64,000 bases of DNA from Pontibacter anaerobius (GTDB lineage Bacteria > Bacteroidota > Bacteroidia > Cytophagales > Hymenobacteraceae), in the NCBI RefSeq assembly GCF_026241195.1, contig NZ_JAPFQO010000002.1:434001-498000 (forward strand), written 5' to 3'. How positions within the stretch are numbered: the stretch's first letter is position 1; each line of letters opens with the position of its first letter. Both the position numbers and the translations under genes were made by a program. This document shows positions 8,414 to 15,387 of this stretch, piece after piece. Under the pieces are notes generated by a model, which had not been told where the DNA came from, did not search any database, and worked only from the letters and a program-made list of their open reading frames with translations.

Positions 8414-9145
8414 ATGATCTGGGCTGGGTTTTTATTTGGGTTACTAGGAAGTTTCCATTGCGTCGGGATGTGCGGCCCGATAGCCATGGCCTTACCATTT
8501 GGCAGGAGCAGCGGCTGGCGTTATTATACCGGCCGGCTCCTGTACAATGGGGGGCGCTTGGTGAGCTACTCCCTTTTGGGCGCGCTGGCAGGAGCCTTCG
8601 GGGCTTCACTGCAGATGGCGGGACTACAACAGGTAGTCTCTGTAGTGTCTGGTTTACTTATACTTTTTCTATTGGTAGCGCCAGCGGCTCTAAAAGGCAA
8701 AGCCGGCAACATGCTGGGCACCGATAAGGCCGTAATGTGGGTGCGGCAGAAACTAGGGTATTTCTTTGGCAGAGATAGCTTGGGGGCACTGTTTATGGTA
8801 GGCCTGTTGAATGGTTTGTTGCCCTGTGGCTTTGTTTACATTGCACTGGCAGGTGCCATTAGTGCACCGGGTGTGCCGGGGGCCATGCTCTACATGATGT
8901 TGTTCGGGCTGGGCACTTTCCCACTGATGTACATCGTATCGCTGTCCGGTAAATTTATAAGCCTAAGGCTGCGTGGCACCTTTAACCGTTTTGTGCCTTT
9001 TGTCGGCGTGGCGATGGCTACCCTTTTTATACTTCGGGGCCTGAGCCTGGGTATTCCGTACCTGAGCCCAAAGATTACACATACAACGCACAATACTACT
9101 GAAATAACCTGCTGCACTAACCCAAAGCAGACCGCACAAAAATGA
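8414..9145 (+). CDS. Sulfite exporter TauE/SafE-like (UreH/DsbD-2 type) membrane protein
   Basis: Integral membrane protein of 243 residues with about six helices. The first helix carries the diagnostic F-H-C-V-G-M-C-G-P-I-A motif; a second glycine/cysteine motif (G-L-L-N-G-L-L-P-C-G) sits near residue 135. Such proteins regularly follow ccoH in cbb3 clusters and are thought to act in copper or redox handling for the oxidase; sulfite export itself is not shown. The tail is rich in Thr/His and ends with a Cys-Cys pair (T-C-C-T-N), a possible metal site. It is coupled to ccoH by a 2-bp gap. Confidence 0.85.
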   Translation: MIWAGFLFGLLGSFHCVGMCGPIAMALPFGRSSGWRYYTGRLLYNGGRLVSYSLLGALAGAFGASLQMAGLQQVVSVVSGLLILFLLVAPAALKGKAGNMLGTDKAVMWVRQKLGYFFGRDSLGALFMVGLLNGLLPCGFVYIALAGAISAPGVPGAMLYMMLFGLGTFPLMYIVSLSGKFISLRLRGTFNRFVPFVGVAMATLFILRGLSLGIPYLSPKITHTTHNTTEITCCTNPKQTAQK

Positions 9146-9164
9146 TAAAAATCATCGGGGCGGC

Positions 9165-9206
9165 TGACTTTACTCACTGCTTTAAAAAAAACCGATACTT
9201 AATTTT
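9165..9206 (+). promoter_or_regulatory. Putative Crp/Fnr-type activated promoter of the usp gene
   Basis: TGACTTTACTCA (9165-9176), then 24 nt, then AATTTTA (9201-9207). This is the weakest of the three related sites (two mismatches in the right half), but the spacing to the -7-like box is identical. TGATAAAAATCA (9143-9154), close to the enteric FNR half-site form, lies just upstream and overlaps the SafE-like gene's end. Confidence 0.45.
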
Positions 9207-9230
9207 AAAGAAGATAAAACTGATAACACC

Positions 9231-10163
9231 ATGACAGAGACGACATCTATAAAGCAAATTCTGGTACCTGTACGTTTTGATGAGGAAAGCGAGCGTTTAG
9301 TGGCTTATGCAGGATCCTTGGCCAGAGCTTTGGGTGTCGAGCTGCTGCTGCTCTACAACACAGGCACCCCTGAGTTAACCTTTACACAGCAAAGCAGGTT
9401 CATACAGGCACTCCGTACTTTGGCAGAACACCAGTTGGCTAAGCAACAAAAATATGAGGCAAGCTTAAAAGGCTTTGAGTGTGTTGTGCGCCCAGGAACA
9501 CTGCAGCAAAGTATAAAATCGGTAGTGCAGGATTATTCCGTGGACCTCGTGCTGATGAATGCGGTGCCAGTCTCAGAACAAACTACCTCTGAGGGAGACC
9601 ATGCCGCCACACTGATGACGATACTGGATATACCGGTGATGGTGGTGCCTGTAGGTAAAAGCTACAAAAAGCTGAAGCACCTCGTTTTCGTAACAGATTT
9701 TACGGACCGTGAACCTAACGTGCTACAGCGTATCCACCGTTTTGCCAAACAGGCAGGTGCCAGGTTAACGCTGGTGCAGGTATACACTATGGCCGACAAA
9801 CCACAGTTAAGCGCCATGAACAATGCCATGCGTGAGGTGGAGGCGCTGCTGAGCAGCAAAAAAGTAAACGTCAGGCTGCTGGAGGAGGAGGATATGCTGG
9901 AGGGAATCAGCGACTTTGCTGAGCAGGAGGGAGCCGACATGCTGCTGATGGCAACCCAGGACAACTACCTGATGCAGCGCCTCTTCAGTAATGCCTATGT
10001 CAAAACCATGGCCTATCACACACAGATCCCACTCCTCACCTACAGGCAGCATAAAAGAAAGCCGTGTTCGGGCTGCTGCGCCAACTGCAAGAGTAAGTTA
10101 AACCAACTGCCACTAAACCAACAGCCACAACTCGTAAACATTGTAGGCGGTGAGGCGCAGTAA
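9231..10163 (+). CDS. Tandem universal stress protein with Cys-rich tail
   Basis: Two UspA-fold domains in one chain of 310 residues (about 8-148 and 152-270), a layout common in Bacteroidota. The first opens with K-Q-I-L-V-P-V-R-F, the second with K-H-L-V-F-V-T-D-F-T. After the second domain comes C279-x-x-C282-C283-x-x-C286 followed by a Gln/Asn-rich tail, which is not part of the Usp fold and could bind metal or sense redox state. Its place behind cbb3 genes and the shared promoter type suggest a protein made under low oxygen. Whether it binds ATP is unclear; a clean G-x2-G-x9-G loop was not seen. Confidence 0.88.
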   Translation: MTETTSIKQILVPVRFDEESERLVAYAGSLARALGVELLLLYNTGTPELTFTQQSRFIQALRTLAEHQLAKQQKYEASLKGFECVVRPGTLQQSIKSVVQDYSVDLVLMNAVPVSEQTTSEGDHAATLMTILDIPVMVVPVGKSYKKLKHLVFVTDFTDREPNVLQRIHRFAKQAGARLTLVQVYTMADKPQLSAMNNAMREVEALLSSKKVNVRLLEEEDMLEGISDFAEQEGADMLLMATQDNYLMQRLFSNAYVKTMAYHTQIPLLTYRQHKRKPCSGCCANCKSKLNQLPLNQQPQLVNIVGGEAQ

Positions 10164-10219
10164 GCAGCCAAAGCAGAGCATTAAAACACTACTTATAACA
10201 ACTAGATATAAAGGAGGGT

Positions 10220-10585
10220 ATGCTCAGGAAAGCGATAGAAGAGGGACAACTGCAGGTAACTACTCGAAAACTTGCCGCAGGCACCTACCTTTACCGGGCC
10301 GGACAACCGACAGATTCATTTTATATGCTGCTGCAAGGAAGCGTTCTGCTTAGCATTCCTGGTTTAAGAAACGATACGCTTGTGCATCAGGGCCATATCC
10401 TGGGGCTGCAGGACCTGATGCAAGAGCAGTTTAGCCACACAGCCATACTTGACGAAGAAGCGATACTCCTTGAAATATCAAAGCAGGAGCTCCTTAAGTC
10501 TATACAAACCATTGCGCCGCTCCGGCTATACCTTATCCGGGAGATGAGCCAACAGCCTAACCTGGCTTATCTGGCATACGAGTAA
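10220..10585 (+). CDS. Stand-alone cyclic-nucleotide-binding (Crp-type sensor) domain protein
   Basis: A 121-residue protein with the beta-roll of Crp/Fnr sensors: L-A-A-G-T-Y-L-Y-R-A-G-Q-P-T-D-S-F-Y-M (about residues 18-36), then L-L-Q-G-S-V, and an alpha-C-like end. There is no helix-turn-helix, and the stop is soon followed by a terminator, so it is not an obvious truncation. It could modulate another regulator or bind a ligand. AAGGAGG sits only 2-3 nt before the ATG, a short spacing. It lies 56 bp after usp, probably in one transcript. Confidence 0.75.
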   Translation: MLRKAIEEGQLQVTTRKLAAGTYLYRAGQPTDSFYMLLQGSVLLSIPGLRNDTLVHQGHILGLQDLMQEQFSHTAILDEEAILLEISKQELLKSIQTIAPLRLYLIREMSQQPNLAYLAYE

Positions 10586-10607
10586 CGACGATTGATTTAT
10601 ACTTTGG

Positions 10608-10643
10608 AACAGCCGCCTGGTATTATACCTGGTGGCTGTTTTG
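10608..10643 (+). terminator. Terminator closing the cbb3 island
   Basis: Ten-bp arms (10608-10617, 10631-10640) with one G-T pair, followed by a short T-run, 22 bp after the stop of the sensor-domain gene. Confidence 0.7.
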
Positions 10644-10670
10644 CTATAACCTCAGCCTTAAAATAACAGT

Positions 10671-12056
10671 ATGAGCAAGAAGCCGCCAAAAGTCAACTGG
10701 CTGCCGCTCCACTATATGAATAGAATTCTCAGTCGCATAAAATTTGTTTACCAATACATTATTTCTAGCATTGGATTTTTGCCCACGCTCATCTCGTTGG
10801 GCTTTTTTGTGCTGGCGTTGCTGGTGCTATACCTCGAAACCGTTGGCCTCAGCCAGACCCTGAAAGAGAACCTACCGTTCATGATCATCACCAACGGTGA
10901 AACGGCGCGCCTTGTCCTGAGTACCATCGCCACAGGCATTATCTCGCTCACTGTTTTTAGTTTTACCATGGTGATGCTGGTGTTAAACCAGGCCAGTTCT
11001 AACTTCTCCCCGCGGGTTATTCCGGGTATCATCACGTACAAATCGAACCAAAGTGTAACGGGACTTTACCTAGGTACCCTGATTTATACGTTAGTTGTGA
11101 TGGTGAATGTGCGTTCCGAGTTCTACAGCGTGGCGCTACCGGGCTTTGCAATATTTCTGGCGATGGGCTTCGCCATTGCCTGCCTGGGCTTCTTTGTGTA
11201 CTTTATTCACTCTATTTCAGAGTCCATACAAATCGACAGCATACTGGAAGGAATTTACCATGTAACGAAAAGGCAACTGGAGGAGGAAATAGAACGGGAC
11301 AAGGGCGCTGCTGTGCCAAATGTGTTTACACAAGGCGAATGGACATACCTGAAAAGCCCTAATACCGGCTACCTGCAAAGTCTGGACGAGGATGCGGTGA
11401 TCCCTATCCTGCAGGAATTCGATGTTGTGCTGGATTTTGAGCAACCGCTCGGCAGTTTTTTGGTAGAGGGGGTGCCCTTCGCCCGTGTAAACAAGAAGCT
11501 GGATGATCTGGACAAGTTCACCGACCGCCTTTTCGACCATGTGTACTTTTACCGGGAAGAACGGCCGGGCATTAACTACATTTTCGGGTTCAAGCATATT
11601 ACAGAAAGCGCCGTGAAGGCTCTTAGCCCGGGTATTAACGACCCCGGAACTGCCCTAAAGGCAACTGACTACCTAACAGCCCTCTTTGCGTTGCGCATGC
11701 AGCTAACCGATGAGAAAGTGATTTATGATGAAGACGGGGCCGGGCGCATCCGGTTTAAGCATGACACCTTTGAAGATATTTTCTCGCTCAACCTGAGCCC
11801 ACTCCGTTTATATGGAAAGTCTGACATCATTGTAGTACTGAAACTGCTGATGCTCATGGAGGCCCTGTTGTACAAAGTAAAACCTTACGCGCACCTGAAG
11901 CCTGTGCTATACAGCGAAGCTATGCTGCTGCTCCACGATGCGGATGAAAGTATAAAAAACCCCGGCGACCGGCAAAAGATAAACCACCTGTTAAACAAGC
12001 TAAATGAGATGCACCAACTAGACCGGTTACTGCCCCTGCTGACGATAAGCCACTAG
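10671..12056 (+). CDS. DUF2254 membrane protein
   Basis: A 461-residue inner-membrane protein matching DUF2254. The N-terminal half has four helices (about residues 33-56, 78-105, 125-145, 150-180) and the family segment F-S-F-T-M-V-M-L-V-L-N-Q-A-S-S-N-F-S-P-R. The C-terminal half is soluble and includes a conserved A-L-S-P-G-I-N-D-P-G-T-A motif. The function is unknown; context with DUF389 and a K+ channel suggests a role in ion or envelope physiology, which is only inference. Confidence 0.87.
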   Translation: MSKKPPKVNWLPLHYMNRILSRIKFVYQYIISSIGFLPTLISLGFFVLALLVLYLETVGLSQTLKENLPFMIITNGETARLVLSTIATGIISLTVFSFTMVMLVLNQASSNFSPRVIPGIITYKSNQSVTGLYLGTLIYTLVVMVNVRSEFYSVALPGFAIFLAMGFAIACLGFFVYFIHSISESIQIDSILEGIYHVTKRQLEEEIERDKGAAVPNVFTQGEWTYLKSPNTGYLQSLDEDAVIPILQEFDVVLDFEQPLGSFLVEGVPFARVNKKLDDLDKFTDRLFDHVYFYREERPGINYIFGFKHITESAVKALSPGINDPGTALKATDYLTALFALRMQLTDEKVIYDEDGAGRIRFKHDTFEDIFSLNLSPLRLYGKSDIIVVLKLLMLMEALLYKVKPYAHLKPVLYSEAMLLLHDADESIKNPGDRQKINHLLNKLNEMHQLDRLLPLLTISH

Positions 12057-12104
12057 GTGCTTTGGCTAAATTACTTAATTTTGTAGCCATTATACCGCCC
12101 AAGT

Positions 12105-13520
12105 ATGCTGCTACAATCCCTTAAAAATCTGGCCGACAGTGTGCTGAACATACAGCACGAAACCGATGAAGAAGGAACGATCCGTGAGATAAATGATAAG
12201 ATCCCGATCCGGGGCAATAACACCTGGATGCTCATCTGCTCGGCCGTACTGGCCTCCATCGGGCTGGACACCGGTTCGGGTGCTGTGATTATTGGAGCCA
12301 TGTTAGTTTCTCCGCTCATGTCGCCTATACTTGGCGTGGGCCTGTCGGTCGGTATCAACGACCGCGAAATGCTCATTGACTCCATTAAAAACTTGGCATT
12401 GGCGGCGGCTGCGGGCCTGCTGGTAAGCTTTTTATACTTCAGCGTAACGCCGCTCGGCGAGCCCACCAATGAGCTGCTGGCGCGCACCACACCAACCTTG
12501 CTTGATGTAGGGGTGGCGTTTTTTGGTGGGGTAGCCGGTATAGTCTCCATTTCCCGCTCCGATAAGTCTACCGCCATACCTGGTGTGGCCATTGCCACGG
12601 CACTCATGCCACCACTCTGCACGGCCGGGTACGGGCTGGCAGTAGGCCGTTATGATTTCTTCCTGGGTGGATTTTACCTCTTCTTCATCAATGCGGTGTT
12701 CATTAGCCTGGCTACGTACATGATCGTGAAATACCTGCATTTCCATATGAAGGAGTACGTTGATCAGGCCAAACAGAAACGCGTGGCGCAGGCCATGGTG
12801 CTGGTGCTGGTTATTGTCGTGTTGCCAAGCGTATACTTCCTGTACAATATTTACAGCGACATCCAGACGAAAAAGCAGGTGGAGCAACTCGTGATCAGTG
12901 ATTTTACGAAGCGCAACAACGAGATTATAAAATGGGAGATGCAGACCGGGGACTCCCTGAAGTATGTGAAGATCTACAGCGTGGGCAAGCAGGTGGATGA
13001 AAAGCTGGTGCAGCATTATGACCAGGTGCTGGCCCAGAATAAGCTGGGCAACTACAGGGTAAAGCTGGTGCAACTGGATGTGTCACCGGAGGAGGTGCAG
13101 AAGATCGCCTATGACATTACAAACAACATGACGCGGGATTTCCTGAAAACGCTGGAGCTGCAGAAGCTGCAGGAGCATCACTCCGACAGCCTGCGCAGGC
13201 GGCAGGCGCTTGAACTAAGCGGCAGCGCCACCCGTGACCTCAAAATCCTGTTTCCGGAGATACAGAAAGTGCAGGTAGGAGATATGGTGGCCACCACCAA
13301 CCCGACAAAGCCTGATACGATAACCCAGGTGATGATAGACTGGAGAGAGAAACAGCAGCCGCTACAGGAGGCAAAACAGGTCAAAAACACCAAAGAGGTT
13401 GCGCCTGCCCCAAAACCGACACTGCAGGCGGAGCAGGTGCAGGAGTATGAAAGCCGGATCAAACAGTTTCTAAGCGTAAAGCTACAGCGCGACTCTGTGC
13501 AGGTGATCTCTACTTTCTGA
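12105..13520 (+). CDS. DUF389 membrane protein (TIGR00341-like)
   Basis: A 471-residue protein with the DUF389 core of helices between about residues 40 and 245, including G-A-M-L-V-S-P-L-M-S-P-I-L-G and A-I-A-T-A-L-M-P-P-L-C-T-A-G-Y-G. The C-terminal 230 residues form a soluble, partly coiled region after a last helix, ending in a Gln/Pro-rich stretch. Molecular function is unproven for the family. It starts 48 bp after the DUF2254 gene; the pair may be cotranscribed. TAATTTTG (12076-12083), a perfect -7 match, lies in the gap but lacks a clear -33 partner. Confidence 0.88.
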   Translation: MLLQSLKNLADSVLNIQHETDEEGTIREINDKIPIRGNNTWMLICSAVLASIGLDTGSGAVIIGAMLVSPLMSPILGVGLSVGINDREMLIDSIKNLALAAAAGLLVSFLYFSVTPLGEPTNELLARTTPTLLDVGVAFFGGVAGIVSISRSDKSTAIPGVAIATALMPPLCTAGYGLAVGRYDFFLGGFYLFFINAVFISLATYMIVKYLHFHMKEYVDQAKQKRVAQAMVLVLVIVVLPSVYFLYNIYSDIQTKKQVEQLVISDFTKRNNEIIKWEMQTGDSLKYVKIYSVGKQVDEKLVQHYDQVLAQNKLGNYRVKLVQLDVSPEEVQKIAYDITNNMTRDFLKTLELQKLQEHHSDSLRRRQALELSGSATRDLKILFPEIQKVQVGDMVATTNPTKPDTITQVMIDWREKQQPLQEAKQVKNTKEVAPAPKPTLQAEQVQEYESRIKQFLSVKLQRDSVQVISTF

Positions 13521-13623
13521 GAAGAGGAGCAGAGCATTAAAGTATAAATTAACCTTACAGTTGTTAGATTAAGCCACTACCAGGCTTTTACGTATAGGGT
13601 AAAACCACAGAGAATAAGGCGGA

Positions 13624-14457
13624 ATGGCAGAAAGAAGCACAATCAGGCATAAACTTTATAAAATCATTTTTGAGGCAGAAACTCCTGCCGGCAAAGCATT
13701 TGATGTGTTGCTGCTGGTGCTGATTCTGAGCAGTGTGGTGGTCGTGTCTCTTGAAAGTGTTGTATCGCTGCGCCGCCAGTTCTTACCCGTTTTCCAGGTG
13801 CTGGAATGGACCTTCACGATCATTTTCACGTTAGAGTACTTTTTACGCATCTACACAACGCCAAAGCCCTTAAAGTATGTTTTCTCCTTCTTCGGCATTG
13901 TAGATTTGTTGGCTATAATCCCTACGTATCTGAGCTTGTTTATACTTGGTTCACAGTATCTGCTGGTGGTAAGGGTGCTCCGGCTGCTGCGCGTGGCCAG
14001 AATTTTCAAGCTGACGCGGTTTATTAACGAAGGGCAGGTTTTAACGAAGGCACTGCGGGCTAGCTTTACTAAAATAGCTGTCTTCCTGGGCACAGTGCTG
14101 CTGCTCATCGTCATTATCGGTTCTTTGATGTATATTATTGAAGGCGCAGCCAGCGGCTTTACCAGCATCCCGACCAGTATTTACTGGACCGTAGTAACCT
14201 TAACCACGGTTGGGTACGGCGATATAGCGCCACAGTCTGCTCTGGGGCAGGTGCTGGCAAGTGTTGTCATGATTATGGGCTATGGCATCATTGCGGTGCC
14301 TACCGGTATCGTAACAGTAGAAATGTCCAGGTCTGATAAGAAGATTGCCCCAACCCGAGTTTGCCCCAACTGCCACCGCGAGGGCCATTTTGAAGATGCT
14401 TCGTTCTGCTACAACTGCGGCTACAAGTTTGAAGAATTTGTGAAACCTACTTCATGA
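13624..14457 (+). CDS. Voltage-gated potassium channel with C-terminal zinc ribbon
   Basis: Six-helix Kv-type subunit of 277 residues. Residues 117-133 form an S4 with Arg/Lys every third place (R-V-L-R-L-L-R-V-A-R), and T195-V-G-Y-G-D200 is the canonical K+ selectivity filter between S5 and S6. After S6 a cytoplasmic tail carries C247-P-N-C250 and C262-Y-N-C265, a rubredoxin-like zinc ribbon that may tetramerise or gate the channel. The 3' end overlaps the convergent DUF4249 gene by 11 bp. Confidence 0.93.
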   Translation: MAERSTIRHKLYKIIFEAETPAGKAFDVLLLVLILSSVVVVSLESVVSLRRQFLPVFQVLEWTFTIIFTLEYFLRIYTTPKPLKYVFSFFGIVDLLAIIPTYLSLFILGSQYLLVVRVLRLLRVARIFKLTRFINEGQVLTKALRASFTKIAVFLGTVLLLIVIIGSLMYIIEGAASGFTSIPTSIYWTVVTLTTVGYGDIAPQSALGQVLASVVMIMGYGIIAVPTGIVTVEMSRSDKKIAPTRVCPNCHREGHFEDASFCYNCGYKFEEFVKPTS

Positions 14458-15385
14458 TAATGGTGTTGTAGGTAACGGCATATCCTCCCCAAATGCCTAA
14501 TCCGCCTTCTATGTTAGACTGAGTGATATTTGGGGAGCTGATCGGGCTACCGTTGTTGTTCTGCTCGTTCTCCAGGGTAAACCAAAACCGGTAATGCGGC
14601 ATATCGATGGCTGCCCAACGCACAGTAACAGTATCTCCCTTCCCGAAATAGCCATACAAGTCCTCGTTTATTTCGGCCTGCCCTTTTGGCTCACCCCGGT
14701 CCAAGGGGTAATCTATGGTGGCTCCGTTCACAAACTCGTCCGAAAATACCGAAGCAAACAGGCCAGGGTAAAACGGCTCATTGTTACGTTTAGTAAAATA
14801 CCGGACATAGTTTCCGATGGTATCCGGGTCGGAGTACCTGTAGTATAGCTGGCGAAGGCTGTCCTCCTCCGGGTTAGGGTGCGGAACAGACCAGAGAGAA
14901 TCAAGGGGGTTAAGCTGTGGGATGGAGGTAGAGGAGGTTAAAACTTTTCCTTCGTGGCTGATGCGCAGCCCGTATGTCTTGCCAAGCCGGCCTTTCAACT
15001 CCTCTGAAGTATACACATAAAAGACAAAACTTCCGGTGCCAGCAAGCATATCAGGAATCAAGCCGAACTGCAAAGCTATTGCCTGCTTAACATCTTCAGA
15101 TAAAGCAACGGAGGACACTTCTTTTAAAGTATAGCTTTGCCCTTCTGCGATAACCGTAACCTGAGCATTGTGCACAAAGCTCTGCTCCAGCACCTCCGGT
15201 GACACATCTGCAAAGACAGGAACTGTGCGTGTAAGAATAACCACGGGCGGCAGACCCTGCTCAATGTGCCCTTCTACTACCAGTTGCTCCTCACCCTGGG
15301 GCAAGTCCACCGTTATATCCTCCTCACAACCGAAAAGAAGCAGGCTACAAAGTATGGAGGCAAGTATAAAGTATGATCTTAACAT
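14447..15385 (-). CDS. DUF4249 lipoprotein
   Basis: A 312-residue lipoprotein with a lipobox ending at Cys20 (L-L-L-F-G-C) and mature start E-E-D-I-T-V-D-L-P, the signature opening of DUF4249. Such proteins are encoded directly after TonB receptors with a carboxypeptidase-like domain, as here (2-bp gap to the receptor gene). It probably works at the outer membrane with that receptor; the substrate is unknown. Confidence 0.88.
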   Translation of the reverse strand: MLRSYFILASILCSLLLFGCEEDITVDLPQGEEQLVVEGHIEQGLPPVVILTRTVPVFADVSPEVLEQSFVHNAQVTVIAEGQSYTLKEVSSVALSEDVKQAIALQFGLIPDMLAGTGSFVFYVYTSEELKGRLGKTYGLRISHEGKVLTSSTSIPQLNPLDSLWSVPHPNPEEDSLRQLYYRYSDPDTIGNYVRYFTKRNNEPFYPGLFASVFSDEFVNGATIDYPLDRGEPKGQAEINEDLYGYFGKGDTVTVRWAAIDMPHYRFWFTLENEQNNNGSPISSPNITQSNIEGGLGIWGGYAVTYNTIIMK

Positions 15386-15387
15386 CG

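Noticed and set aside
10150..10353. Plus-strand frame overlapping the end of usp
   Set aside because: Overlaps both usp and the sensor-domain gene in another frame; the sensor-domain frame has the family match.
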